NCBI RefSeq assembly: GCF_008831285.2
Contig: NC_037468.1
Location: forward strand, 1-35,000
Direction: 5' to 3'
Length of the DNA: 35,000 nucleotides
From: Nymphaea colorata
Taxonomy: Eukaryota > Streptophyta > Magnoliopsida > Nymphaeales > Nymphaeaceae
Shown here: one piece after another, positions 17,624-29,005 of the stretch
Position numbering within the stretch: position 1 is the first letter of the stretch
Layout: every line of letters begins with the position of its first letter
Notes under the pieces: model-generated
What the model was told of the DNA's origin: nothing
Seen by the model: only the letters and a program-made list of their open reading frames with translations
Database searches by the model: none
Program-made: the position numbers and the translations under genes

Positions 17624-18423
17624 ATCACAAATTGAATTGTATGCCGCTGACCCTGACAAAAGAGTGAATCTCATTTTGTCTGAAATTCATGCCATTCAAA
17701 GTTGTCCCTAACGCAATGAAAAGCGAGTGTCGGTCAAGAAACTGCCTTCAAGTAGTGGCTCCGGATGACCTTGCTTTTTTGGTAAGGTGCAGCACCTTTC
17801 TCGCTCGAAGGATCTATGAAAAGGACATCCCACTACGAATTCCTACCCCATTAATATGAAGAAAGTACAGATAAGGGTTCTAGTAGTTCCAAGTCGAACT
17901 TTGAAAGCATACGCATTGGCTTGACAGCCAATCCTTTGGCTCTGGACTTTCTGCTTTGATAGATCTTTCCTCTCAATCAAAAGAGGTGTTACCTAACCCA
18001 CTATGTCCTTTGTTTCATACCCATTTCCAGGAGCGGGAACCTTGAATTTCAAACCCTTTCTTCTGCCCTCGCCACTTCTTTCGCTGACCCTATCCACCTC
18101 CTTTGCGGAATACCAGATCAAGAGATGAATTAGCGGATCACAGGGCTCAGTCGAAGCATGCCTGAACCTTTTTAGTAGTGGTAGTGAGCCGTACCGTTCC
18201 TAGCAAGGGCTTCAAGATCACAGTAATGCCTGCCAAAACTTTCCTTGGGTACGAATGTCATGTTCAAAGCTGGTTTCTCTAGACACCATGGAAAAGATCA
18301 CTGACGAGCTCAATCTCTCAGTGTGCAATTTTCAGTTTCATCCTCTTGATGAGCCTGAGATCATATGGGTCAACAATTCTCATTTCTGAGTGATCTCAAG
18401 GAACCACTATCTGAGCCAGCGGA
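17624..18423. other. unassigned spacer
   Basis: Array-type words stop near 17,640 and ordinary mitochondrial spacer follows. No gene, tRNA or retroelement is recognised on either strand. A short direct or inverted similarity to array words occurs only at the left edge. Confidence 0.3.
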
Positions 18424-18537
18424 TTCTCATTCTGCTGTGCCGGTGCGCAAAGCAAGCACGCTGAGACTGCGATGTGCAATCTTTGGTCTGCCTATCATTG
18501 TCCATTAAGGGCTGACTCCGCTAGGCAAGAGGACCAC
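18424..18537 (+). repeat. degenerate dispersed repeat, copy 2
   Basis: Counterpart of 4802-4908. The three conserved blocks are at 18424-18441, 18448-18457 and 18518-18537, in the same order. Divergence between the blocks shows that the duplication is not recent. Confidence 0.7.
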
Positions 18538-18659
18538 TACTGGGATTGATTATTCAACTACTAACTGATGACCAGGGGACTACTCTGCTTCTTCCACTAC
18601 TGATATATATTGACTGATCCGTTGAGAGGGCAGGAGAAAGCAAAAAAGAAGTCGAGTTA

Positions 18660-19136
18660 GGTTCTGTTCTAGTGTGTCAGCATCTCTTTCCTCGGTCGAT
18701 TCGTCTGCTCATTCAGCGTATGATTCTGATCAAATTGCTTCTTCCGATCAGTCTGATGAAACGAATTCGGCTTCCGATAGGCATTCGGATTCGTTACTTG
18801 GGGCTGATGAGGATGAGTGACTTCGGGCTCTTGAGGGTTCCGTTGTTTCGGCTTGATATGTGAGTTTGGCCTCGGCTTCAGGGACCTCTTCAGCCGGTTC
18901 AGATTGAGAGGGAAAGAGGAGCCCTAGGCTCCGCTTCTGAGGATGATGCCTGTGCTCCATCGGATTCTTTTGATTCGGTGCGTTGTTTTTCAGCGAAACC
19001 GCTGATTCCACAGTTTGGGGTGCTTTTGACTGCTTCTGCGAATGACTCAACGGATACTACTCAAAAATTTCCCATATCAGATCATGGAAGGAAATGGGAT
19101 TTTGGAGAAAAGGGGTTGGGAACCATCGAAGGACTA
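18660..19136 (+). pseudogene. Ser/Asp-rich open stretch with stops, unknown
   Basis: The plus strand from about 18,660 translates into a Ser/Asp-rich segment (SSVDSSAHSAYDSDQIASSDQ type) ending at a stop near 18,820. After three in-frame stops in all (near 18,818, 18,855 and 18,909) the same frame continues (DDACAPSDSFDSVRCFSAKP, then LIPQFGVLLTASANDSTD) to about 19,130. The minus strand has its own 100-codon frame over 18748-19050. The style resembles the acidic stretch on the plus strand at 3121-3240, but I cannot align the two. A decayed imported coding region is one reading; chance is another. Confidence 0.2.
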
Positions 19137-19422
19137 GCAACCTGACAGTCTGAAGCAACCTGGAACCAACAACGTGACATATACCATACTGCTTGCTATA
19201 GAAGACATGAATACCAGTTTACGGGACGCGTACACCCGAAATTGGTGAGCTACTGACTGCCCCTTCAGTCAAAAGCTAGTAGTACTATCAGCAAAGGATA
19301 TCGTCACTATGGCGAATACGTTTTTCTTGCTTGCCACATACCCGGAATGCGAACTCAGCAAGAACATGTTAACTAAGCCCAGGGGATGATCTCGGATTTC
19401 AGGTCCAAGGCATGATCCTGGA
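19137..19422. other. unassigned spacer
   Basis: No feature recognised on either strand between the Ser/Asp-rich stretch and the 90-codon frame at 19,423. Confidence 0.25.
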
Positions 19423-19695
19423 TTGAAGGTCTTTCATTGTGGACACAGGGCGGAGGCATACAGGCTGAATAACGACTCAAGACCATTGGACGACCGGGAA
19501 ATTGCACTGAACAAGCAGGGGCTCAAAGCTTCTTCTACCCAGTCTTCTCCCATAGGCTCAGAAGAGGGTCAATACGATCCCTTTGAGAAAGAACACAAAA
19601 TGAAACTCTCAGAGCCATTGCGGGTGATTTCGACTTCGAAAGCCATGAGTCCCATTCACGAAAGCCTACAGAACAAACTTGCTACTTTTGATTAA
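19423..19695 (+). CDS. hypothetical ORF of 90 codons
   Basis: A 90-codon frame, starting MKVFHCGHRAEAYRLNN and ending NKLATFD. It is hydrophilic, with no signal peptide, membrane segment or known motif. It has no partner genes around it and no recognisable upstream signal. Coding status is uncertain; many frames of this size arise by chance in plant mitochondrial spacers. Confidence 0.15.
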   Translation: MKVFHCGHRAEAYRLNNDSRPLDDREIALNKQGLKASSTQSSPIGSEEGQYDPFEKEHKMKLSEPLRVISTSKAMSPIHESLQNKLATFD

Positions 19696-21375
19696 CTCGT
19701 CGCTACTTCTGACCCCTCTACGTACCCTCTCTTTCTCAATCTGACCCTTCTATGTACCCGACACTGATTCCCAAGCAGAGGGAGGAGAAGGAGGATCTGA
19801 CAACTACATCATTGATTATTACAACATCTGACAACAAACACTGAATATGACAATGAGAATGACAGAAGCCCGCTAAACAAGCACAGATTGGTCAATCAGC
19901 ACAGAAGCTGCTAAAAGCACAGAAATAGGTAAAGGACACCTTCTATGATCCATGAAACCAGCCTGCAAGATGAGAGAGAGGCCTTTAGCAAGGACACGGA
20001 AAGCCGGTCTGATAATCGAGACTGATTTGACAGGCCTGAGTCCCTGAATGAGATGACTTTCACACACCCTGAGGCTTCAGAAAAGATGGCCATATCAGTG
20101 ATATCCTAGCCAGAGAAGAGCAACAGGAGCTATATTCAAGGAAGTTATGGACTGGAATCAGAGATTTGATGGACATCCGAAACAGAGAGGAAAAGAGGAA
20201 GCAAACAAGGCTAGCTCACGAAAGAAAGCCTTGCAACTACGCTATATATTGATATTGCAACTGCGCTAATAAGGGCACATCAGCTTTCTCTGTATGTGGA
20301 TTTTGGAGTCGCACTGATCGACAGGAAGAGCGCAAATTAGTAGACGGTGATGCAAAAGCTTTCACAAAGACACTCTTTTGATCTGTATTTTGTTCTATGT
20401 CAGTTTCATTAGACTGACTGAATAGTAGAGCTCAGCTGGACTCAGTGAGGCAGTACTCTGAGCCATATCCGAGACCATTAGCATGAGTTCCCCTCTCACC
20501 AAAGCTTCCGAACTTGCCAAGAAGTGGCAGTGGCCTATTCCTACAGCTATCAACTCACTCAAACACTAAAGAGAGGTGGAGCAGGACATCGATAGACAAT
20601 AGACCAAGGAGCGAAAGCCACTCAGTTGCTTGCTAAATCGAGGAGAGCAGAAGGCACCTCGCCTAACAGGAGAAGGGGCGGAAACCACTCCAATCTTCTT
20701 TGTGAAATGGAAGAAGAAATGGGCGGGCAGCTGAGACTCTTTCCCGAAGAGAGCTCCAACCAATAGATGAGATTAGAGACGCTAACATAACAGGGGCAGG
20801 AGACATATCTTTCAGAACCAAGAACGGGATATTCGCATTAGCAGAAGAGAAGGAGGAGAGCGCAGAGATGAGCACTTTTCAAGCAGCTTTCCTTAACGAA
20901 GTCATCTATGTCACCAATGCACGCTTCAAAGAAAGCAAAGAGGGATGCTCGCTAGCAGCTTCCGGGGATTTCAGACCCTGGCAGGGTTCTTGTTGACAAA
21001 GAATGAAAAGGGCATTTGAGGGCCTTCTCGTTTTTGACAAAACTCAGAAACACGGGCTTTGCTGCGACGAGGATGCCTTTTTTCATCAGTCAACGTCAAG
21101 ACCTGCAACAGAGCCTACCACGTTCAGGGAGAGCACCCAACTTGCTTGTTGACACGTGAGGGGAAATAGGAGTCTGAGGTGGCAGGATTGACCACTAGAG
21201 CCCTATGGTAGTGATGGTTGGTCCCACTATTCCTTCGAGTGCCTTTTGCACTTAGCGTCGGAAAGAGGTGGAGGTGCTTCTACAGCGCCCTCAAAAAACT
21301 AGGCGAATTCGGAAACTGAAACGAAGAAATTCCTTCCATTCTTCTGACTGCGCTAGCATCATCGGATACGGCAAC
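19696..21375. other. unassigned spacer
   Basis: About 1.7 kb with only short overlapping frames (at most 70 codons). No tRNA, retroelement or array repeat is recognised. Confidence 0.3.
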
Positions 21376-21444
21376 TCCCTATCTTGATCGGAGATACTCA
21401 TATGGATCTATGAATCGATCGTCACTATCCTCTATCCGGATAGA
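21376..21444 (+). repeat. 69-bp inverted repeat flanking rps4, left arm
   Basis: This arm (starting TCCCTATCTTGATCGG) is the exact reverse complement of 23064-23132 over all 69 bases. The arms enclose 1,619 bases holding rps4. Repeats of this size are in the range that recombines at low frequency in plant mitochondria, and inverted arms would flip the segment. Confidence 0.97.
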
Positions 21445-21940
21445 CCAACTTCGCTCTCAGGGTCGGGCTTGTAGACTATTGAATTCCAACTTCGAGCTCC
21501 TTCTACTCTCAACTACCGTGTGCCTATTTGGAGCTTTTCACAGTCAAAGTCAAACGTTTGTCGGTGGCAACATCGGCATGCGTTATATCAGACTTTCCGC
21601 GCACCTGAACTACCCATAGTCTATCTAGTTACGGGGTTGCACTCAATAGTCAATCAATTCGTTTTTCCTTAGTTGATGCTTTGCTTTGTATCGCACGCTT
21701 GTTATATTCTAGATTAGTCTAACTAACGGAAAGCGCCTTTTCATCGTCAGGCAATGGTTTGTTTGATGTGGTTGATGTCGAGATTTGGTTAGTGTTCAGT
21801 GTTCTTTTGTACAAACAAGATCGAAAATCATGCTTTGCATTCCAAGTTCAATACAGAATCCAATCTGAGAAAGAGAAATGAATGAAAATCAGAGGGAAAG
21901 CTAATGGAGCGGTGTAGTCTCGTTCTTGCTTGTTCCAAGT

Positions 21941-21980
21941 GGGGTTTGTGGTAGAATTGGGTTCGAATCCCATAGCCCCG
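21941..21980 (+). ncRNA. partial tRNA-like element (T arm) directly before rps4
   Basis: GGGGTT at 21941-21946 can pair with AGCCCC at 21974-21979 (one G-U pair). Between them lies a tRNA T arm, TGGG-TTCGAAT-CCCA. D and anticodon arms are missing, so it is not a tRNA gene. The element ends at the base before the rps4 ATG. It could be a processing signal that sets the rps4 mRNA 5' end, or simply a tRNA relic whose 3' end became the rps4 leader. Confidence 0.45.
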
Positions 21981-23030
21981 ATGTGGCGAAAAAGACGGAT
22001 TCAACGATATATGCCCGCATTAAGATTTAAAACTTGTCGTCTACTTCCAGGAAATGTTCGGAACAGAGAACTGACAATAATACAGCGCCGCATTCTCCGA
22101 AGATTGAGGAACAAGAAGAGATCTATTAAGAGAAAGATTTATCCGAGACAAAATCTGAACAGTTACATCAAATCACAAACTACACGAAAGTTGTCCCTTT
22201 TTTATGGTTCCATCACAGAGATGCACAGAAGAGCAGAACGAACTTCATATATCCCTTTTCCACTCAATCCAGAAACAAGATCGGACGTTATTCCGGTTCG
22301 TCTCCATTTTCGTGAAACTCTTCCTCAAGCAAGGCAGCCGATCAGTCATCGAAGGGTTTGTGTGAATAATGGAATGGTCAGCATTACTCGTTTGAAAGTG
22401 TCCCACGGTGACAAAATCTCTTTTCAATCAAATGACGCGAAAACAAGGGGGGAAGAAAGAAGGAGATCTTTCTATATCGAACTATCAGTTTCTCAAATAA
22501 TAGGCAAATTCCTGCCGGCTTTAGTGTGGAGAAGAACCAAAACAGAATGGTTCCGCCTACTCAAAACAAAGAGGGGGTGCCGCCTCCTACTCCAATCCCG
22601 GTTTTTGCAACAGTTGCGTTCGCGTTCTTCTATGCAAGAAGAAGACTTCGAAAGAAGAAAGTTTGGATCAGAAAAAGTATGCTTAGGCAGTTCCTTCGCT
22701 GAGCACAACAGAATGAAGAGGAATTTGTATCATTTCAAATCCCTCTTCCTATCGAACGAGAAAAACCGAAATCGAACAAGAAATCCTATTGTTAATAACG
22801 GACATTTTTATAGTAATTCGACCTATTGCTCTGGATCCCCCCATCGGTTGACTAGGAAGAGAAGAATCACTAAGATAGAACTACCTACTCATTATTCGGA
22901 GGTTAATCATAGAACACCAAAAGCTGTGGTATCTTATGGACCTGACATAGGTCACATCCCCCACGACATCAGATTGAAAGATCCAAACCTTCCTCTTCGG
23001 AGCAGAAACGGACGTGGCCAAAACAACTAA
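21981..23030 (+). CDS. rps4: mitochondrial ribosomal protein S4
   Basis: Encodes S4, a primary rRNA-binding protein of the small subunit body. The 349-residue product has the plant mitochondrial blocks FKTCRLLPGNVRNRELTIIQRRILRRLRN (about residues 14-42) and TEMHRRAERTSYIPF. The S4 RNA-binding domain is around ISHRRVCVNNGMVSITRLKVSHGD. SEKVCLGSSFAEHNRMKRNL follows, and the conserved C-terminus ends SYGPDIGHIPHDIRLKD...RNGRGQN. I start it at the ATG at 21981 (MWRKRR); the frame is open further to 21930, but those 17 codons overlap a tRNA-like element. Proline and serine codons at LLPGN, PFPLNPETRSDV and ARQPISH look like C-to-U editing targets (Leu or Phe in relatives). The N-terminus is like gymnosperm S4. 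No neighbouring gene shares its strand nearby. Confidence 0.95.
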   Translation: MWRKRRIQRYMPALRFKTCRLLPGNVRNRELTIIQRRILRRLRNKKRSIKRKIYPRQNLNSYIKSQTTRKLSLFYGSITEMHRRAERTSYIPFPLNPETRSDVIPVRLHFRETLPQARQPISHRRVCVNNGMVSITRLKVSHGDKISFQSNDAKTRGEERRRSFYIELSVSQIIGKFLPALVWRRTKTEWFRLLKTKRGCRLLLQSRFLQQLRSRSSMQEEDFERRKFGSEKVCLGSSFAEHNRMKRNLYHFKSLFLSNEKNRNRTRNPIVNNGHFYSNSTYCSGSPHRLTRKRRITKIELPTHYSEVNHRTPKAVVSYGPDIGHIPHDIRLKDPNLPLRSRNGRGQNN

Positions 23031-23063
23031 GAAATGATCGGCGGAGTCGCTCATAGGGACATA

Positions 23064-23132
23064 TCTATCCGGATAGAGGATAGTGACGATCGATTCATAG
23101 ATCCATATGAGTATCTCCGATCAAGATAGGGA
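23064..23132 (-). repeat. 69-bp inverted repeat flanking rps4, right arm
   Basis: Exact reverse complement of 21376-21444. It begins 33 bases after the rps4 stop codon, so rps4 transcripts reading through would contain this arm. Confidence 0.97.
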
Positions 23133-23190
23133 TCCTTCTTGATAGATAACTATCTAGTTAGTTAGATAACTAACTAACAATCTAACTCAC
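23133..23190. repeat. TAACTA/TAGTTA low-complexity palindromic tract
   Basis: Short runs of TTAGTTAG and TAACTAAC around 23,145-23,180 pair with each other (GTTAGTTA facing TAACTAAC with a two-base loop). It directly follows the right arm of the inverted repeat, 103 bases past rps4, and could act as a 3' stem-loop for the rps4 mRNA. Confidence 0.5.
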
Positions 23191-23790
23191 ACGTTTTTTT
23201 AGGTTCTTGATTCTGAAGATGTTTCTATCGGGGTGGGGGTCTAGAAAGATCTGTCCCGTGCATTGGATTTGTTGTCAAATGCATGAGGTCAGGGATGTTT
23301 GACAATACAGGGAAACGGACTTTCGATTTTTCTATGCCATACCCTACTATACTAGACTAGAGCGCTCGCCTTCAGAAGTGAGGTGGGATCGATAATCGAC
23401 CGTCTTTCATTTGGATAGTGAGTAGTTTTTCTAATCTAAAGTCAAGTCAAGATTCCAAATAGAACTGGAGGAGCTTGCCAGGATGACTTGGTAAGCAAGC
23501 AACCTTTGATGTAGGCGCCCACTCCCAGTTCGTTCTCTTCTTTCTTTTCATCAAAACAATTGTCCAAGATTGATTGCTAGATCGAGCACGCGACGCCAAG
23601 TTTCTTAAGTCCAAGAGCGGGTTGTCTCCTCTTCTGAATGTCTCCTACTTCCTCGCCTCCCCCTTTTCAGAGCTTGTTCTCTTCCCTCCTCCAACCTTTC
23701 GCCGCCTTCTTTTTTCCATCCTTCAGGGCCTTCAAAATCCTTTCGACAAGAATGCTGCGTCAGACATGGTCTCTTTCTTGTGAACACTGA
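23191..23790. other. unassigned spacer
   Basis: No feature recognised. A CT-rich stretch at 23,530-23,730 gives long frames on both strands by composition only. Confidence 0.3.
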
Positions 23791-24012
23791 TCATATCAAC
23801 AGTGGCACCGCCGGAATCCTCATTTGGAGTCCATAAGCTCTCCTCGAAACAGTAAGCATTTCCAATGTCTTTTTATACACTGGCGCAGATGATTGCCCCT
23901 CAGGCACCGATGGACCAACGCCTTCGTCTATCACCCGAATTTGTTGATTCACGGCGTCGAGTGCTTGCACTTGAGATCTCGTGACTCGACCAGTAGACGG
24001 TGATACCGCCAC
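23791..24012 (-). CDS. hypothetical ORF of 73 codons
   Basis: A minus-strand frame (start MAVSPSTGRVTRSQVQALDAVNQQ) with no known domain. The region upstream on the same strand is open in other frames, and the first residues vaguely resemble the N-terminal part of plant gypsy Gag proteins, but this is too weak to name. It lies about 350 bases before the border of array B. Confidence 0.12.
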   Translation of the reverse strand: MAVSPSTGRVTRSQVQALDAVNQQIRVIDEGVGPSVPEGQSSAPVYKKTLEMLTVSRRAYGLQMRIPAVPLLI

Positions 24013-24361
24013 CTTCAGAGACGTGATCTGTTCTTATTCACTTGTTCTGGTGGCGGAGAGGTCGGCGCCTGTGTTCTGGCTGAAGGGGTCTTCCTTTCTC
24101 TTTCTCTTATTCGGTTAGGTAGGGTCTCGGTCGGGGGTGACTTTACGGTCTCATACTTGATTCACGATCCTTGCAGCTAATCCCCCATGTGCGGGACCTT
24201 AACCGTGGTGCTCTTCTACAGCTTCTTCTACATAGGCTCCTCCACTTCCGGGGGGCCTTTCTTCTACACCCTTCTTTCTTTGAAAAGGAGGTTCTGAAAG
24301 ACCGGTATAGGTAGATTGGACCATTCTCACTGTGGCAACGTTTGTTTTTCTCATGATAGAT

Positions 24362-24475
24362 CAAAGCACTCGCAACTTCAAATTGCTGAAGCTGATGAAG
24401 TGATTCAGGTCAGAGCAAAGCCCTCTTGTTCAGAGTGCTGATTCAGATTCTTGTTCTTCATGTGATAGTCAGCAC
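24362..24475. repeat. hairpin-family border of array B
   Basis: About 38 bases starting AAAGCACTCGCAACTTC match 17250-17287 next to array A. They are followed by CAGAGCAAAGCCCTCTTGTTCAGAG, a variant of one side of the strong hairpin at 17291-17338, whose second arm is missing here. Array modules begin immediately after. Confidence 0.8.
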
Positions 24476-27400
24476 TAATGGCATACAATTGCAATTCTTG
24501 AAGGCATACAATTTGTTTTATGGAAAATGGCATACAATTGCCATTGGGAGCACTAATGGCATTGTTTTGGTATGGTGAGTACTCATGTTGGTATAGTGAG
24601 TACTAATGGCATTTGTTTGTACAGTGAGTACTCATGGCATTTGTTTGTACAGTGAGTACTAATGGCATACAATTGCAATGAGTCTTCATCTTTCAAGAAG
24701 AATCAGTCCTGACCTTTCAAGACAGTCTTAACCTTTCCATTTTTGGTCAGGTGAGTACTAATGGCATACAATTGCAATTGGTCCTGTCCTTCCATCAAAA
24801 GTCCTGACCTTTCAAGACAGTCTTGACCTTTTTGGTCAGGTTAGTCCTGACTGTGAAAGACAGTCTTGACCTTTTTGATAAGGTCAGTCCTGACTGTGAA
24901 ATACAGTCTTGACCAGAAGAATCAGTCCTGATCAGATAGTCTTGATCTTTTTGGTAAGGTCAGTCCTGACTGTGAAAGACAGTCTTGACCTTTTTGATAA
25001 GGTGAGTACTGATGACATACAAATGAGTCTTGATGGTCATTCCTCAATCATTCTCATTAGTCCTGACCTTTCAGAGTCTTGACCTTTCCAGAAGAATCAG
25101 TCCTGACCTTTCAAGACAGTCTTGACCTTTCCATTTTTGGTCAGGTGAGTACTAATGGCATACAATTGCAATTGGTCCTGTCCTTCCATCAAAAGTCCTG
25201 ACCTTTCAAGACAGTCTTGACCTTTTTGGTCAGGTTAGTCCTGACTGTGAAAGACAGTCTTGACCTTTTTGATAAGGTCAGTCCTGACTGTGAAAGACAG
25301 TCTTGACCTTTTTGATAAGGTGAGTACTAATGGCATACAATTGCAATTGGTCCTGTCCTTCCATAATCAGTCCTGACCTTTCAAGAAGAATGAGTCCTGA
25401 CCTTTCAAGACAGTCTTGACCTTTCCATTTTTGGTCAGGTGAGTACTAATGGCATACAATTGCAATTGGTCCTGTCCTTCCATCAAAAGTCCTGACCTTT
25501 CAAGACAGTCTTGATCTTTTTGGTAAGGTCAGTCCTGACTGTGAAATACAGTCTTGACCAGAAGAATCAGTCCTGATCAGATAGTCTTGATCTTTTTGGT
25601 AAGGTCAGTCCTGACTTTGAAAGACAGTCTTGACCTTTTTGATAAGGTGAGTACTGATGACATACAAATGAGTCTTGTATGGTCAGGTGAGTACTAATGG
25701 CATACAATTGCAATTGGTCCTGTCCTTCCATAATCAGTCCTGACCTTTCAAGACAGTCTTGACCTTTCAAGAAGAATCAGTCCTGACCTTTCAAGACAGT
25801 CTTGACCTTTTTGGTAAGGTCAGTCCTGACCTTGAAATACAGTCTTGACCAGAAGAATCAGTCCTGATCAGATAGTCTTGATCTTTTTGGTAAGGTTAGT
25901 CCTGACTGTGAAAGACAGTCTTGACCTTTTTGATAAGGTCAGTACTGATTTCAAGACAGTCTTGACCTTTCCATTTTTGGTCAGGTGAGTACTAATGGCA
26001 TACAATTGCAATTGGTCCTGTCCTTCCATCAAAAGTCCTGACCTTTCAAGACAGTCTTGACCTTTCCAGAAGAATCAGTCCTGACCTTTCAAGACAGTCT
26101 TGACCTTTTTGGTCAGGTTAGTCCTGACTGTGAAAGACAGTCTTGACCTTTTTGATAAGGTCAGTCCTGACTGTGAAATACAGTCTTGACCAGAAGAATC
26201 AGTCCTGATCAGATAGTCTTGATCTTTTTGGTAAGGTTAGTCCTGACTTTGAAAGACAGTCTTGACCTTTTTGATAAGGTGAGTACTGATGACATACAAA
26301 TGAGTCTTGACCTTTCAAGACAGTCCTCACCTTCCTGACTTTTCCATAATGAGTCCTGACCTTTCAAGAAGAATCAGTCCTGACCTTTCAAGACAGTCTT
26401 GACCTTTAAATTTTTGGTCAGGTGAGTACTAATGGCATACAATTGCAATTGGTCCTGTCCTTCCATCAAAAGTCCTGACCTTTCAAGACAGTATTGACCT
26501 TTTTGGTCAGGTTAGTCCTGACTGTGAAATACAGTCTTGACCAGAAGAATCAGTCCTGATCAGATAGTCTTGATCTTTTTGGTAAGGTTAGTCCTGACTT
26601 TGAAAGACAGTCTTGACCTTTTTGATAAGGTCAGTACTGATTTCAAGACAGTCTTGACCTTTCCATTTTTGGTCAGGTGAGTACTAATGGCATACAATTG
26701 CAATTGGTCCTGTCCTTCCATAATCAGTCCTGACCTTTCAAGACAGTCTTGACCTTTTTGGTAAGGTCAGTCCTGACTTTGAAATACAGTATTGACCAGA
26801 AGAATCAGTCCTGATCAGATAGTCTTGATCTTTTTGGTAAGGTTAGTCCTGACTTTGAAAGACAGTCTTGACCTTTTTGATAAGGTGAGTACTGATGACA
26901 TACAAATGAGTCTTGACCTTTCCAGACAGTCCTCACCTTTTAAGGAAAATCAGTCCTGATCTTTAAAGACAGTCTTGACCTTTTTGGTCAGGTTAGTACT
27001 TATTTAAAGACAGTCTTAACCTTTTTGATAAGGTGAGTACTCATTGTTGATGGAAAATGGCATTTGTTTGTCAAGTGAGTACTAATGGCATTTTGTTGTC
27101 AAGTGAGTACTAATGGCATCTCATTTTTGGTCAAGTGAGTACTAATGGCATTTGTTTGTCAAGTGAGTACTAATGGCATACAATTGTCATGAGTCCTGAC
27201 CTTTCAAAAGGGTCCTGTCCTTTTAAGAAGAAGAAGTTCTGATCTTTCAAGACAGTCTTGATCTTTTTGGTAAGGTTAGTCCTGACTGTGAAAGACAGTC
27301 TTGACCTTTTTGATAAGGTGAGTTCTGACTTTTCCTCAATCATTCTCATTAGTCCTGACCTTTCAGAGTCCTGACCTTTCAAAAGGGTCCTGTCCTTCCA

Positions 27401-28859
27401 TAATCATTCCTCAATCATTCTCATTAGTCCTGACCTTTCCAGAGAGTCCTGACCTTTTCCTTTCCATAACTTTTCCTGAAAAAGTACTAATGGCATACAA
27501 TGACAATTGATCCTTTTCATTACATAAATGGTCAGGGTCAGCATGAATGGCATACAATTGTCCTTTTTTGTTATTCATGTGAGAGTCAGCACTCATTTTG
27601 ATGGAAAATGGCATCTTCTTGGTAATGGCATTTTGTTTGTACAGTGAGTACTAATGGCATATGGAAAGTACTAATGGCATTTGTTTGTCAAGTGAGAGAC
27701 ATACAATTTGTTGTCAAGTGAGTACTAATGGCATACAATTGCAATGAGTCCTGACCTTTCAAGAAGAATGAGTCCTGACCGGAAAGTCCTCACCTTTCTT
27801 GGTATGGTGAGTACTAATGACATTGGTTTGTACAGTGAGTACTAATGGCATATGGAAAGTACTAATGGCATTTGTTTGCACAGTGAGTACTAATGGCATA
27901 TGGAAAGTACTAATGGCATACAATTGCAATGAGTCCTGACCTTTCAAGACAGTCTTGACCTTTCAAAAGAGTCCTGACCTTCCTGACTTTTCCATAATTA
28001 GTCCTGACCTTTCAAGAAGAATCAGTCCTGACCTTTCAAGACAGTCTTGACCTTTTTGGTAAGGTCAGTCCTGACTTTGAAAGACAGTCTTGACCAGAAG
28101 AATCAGTCCTGATCAGATAGTCTTGATCTTTTTGGTAAGGTTAGTCCTGACTTTGAAAGACAGTCTTGACCTTTTTGATAAGGTGAGTACTGATGACATA
28201 CAAATGAGTCTTGACCTTTCAAGACAGTCCTCACCTTCCTGACTTTTCCATAATGAGTCCTGACCTTTCAAGAAGAATGAGTCCTGACCTTTCAAGACAG
28301 TCTTGACCTTTAAATTTTTGGTCAGGTGAGTACTAATGGCATACAATTGCAATTGGTCCTGTCCTTCCATCAAAAGTCCTGACCTTTCAAGACAGTCTTG
28401 ACCTTTTTGGTCAGGTTAGTCCTGACTGTGAAATACAGTCTTGACCAGAAGAATCAGTCCTGATCAGATAGTCTTGATCTTTTTGGTAAGGTTAGTCCTG
28501 ACTTTGAAAGACAGTATTGACCTTTTTGATAAGGTCAGTACTGATTTCAAGACAGTCTTGACCTTTCCATTTTTGGTCAGGTGAGTACTAATGGCATACA
28601 ATTGCAATTGGTCCTGTCCTTCCATCAAAAGTCCTGACCTTTCAAGACAGTCTTGACCTTTTTGGTAAGGTCAGTCCTGACTGTGAAATACAGTCTTGAC
28701 CAGAAGAATCAGTCCTGATCAGATAGTCTTGATCTTTTTGGTAAGGTTAGTCCTGACTTTGAAAGACAGTCTTGACCTTTTTGATAAGGTGAGTACTGAT
28801 GACATACAAATGAGTCTTGATGGTCATTCCTCAATCATTCTCATTAGTCCTGACCTTTC
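24476..28859 (+). repeat. repeat array B (same orientation as array A)
   Basis: About 4.4 kb of the AGTCCTGA / AGTCTTGA / AGTACTAATGG module family in the same orientation as array A. The left part (about 24,500-24,800) repeats the opening of array A (about 14,180-14,510) nearly base for base. The order of longer units differs from array A: the 204-base block lies at 25567-25770, before the block at 27170-27382, whereas array A has the equivalents in the opposite order (16399-16602 and 15303-15539). Units of several modules are thus shuffled as blocks. No gene is present. Confidence 0.95.
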
Positions 28860-29005
28860 CAGAGAGTCCTCACCTTTCTAGAATTTATCCTTTCCTTTAT
28901 CAAGAATTGCAATTTCTCCTGTCTTTTCCAGGCATACAATGACAACCTTTCCTTTCTGGTCAGGGTGAGCACTTTTCAGGATTTGTCTGACCAGGTCAGG
29001 ACTCT
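28860..29005. repeat. spacer at the centre of the B/C palindrome
   Basis: Between the last exact mirrored block of array B (28829-28859) and its 31-base complement in array C (29006-29036) lie 146 bases of degenerate module sequence. They include GCATACAATGACAA and the TTTGTCTGACC string that also marks the strand switches at about 17,120 and 31,025. It is the loop of the 10-kb palindrome. Confidence 0.8.

Noticed and set aside
21930-21980. rps4 start at 21930
   Set aside because: The added 17 codons are encoded by a tRNA T-arm relic; MWRKRR at 21981 fits the family length better.
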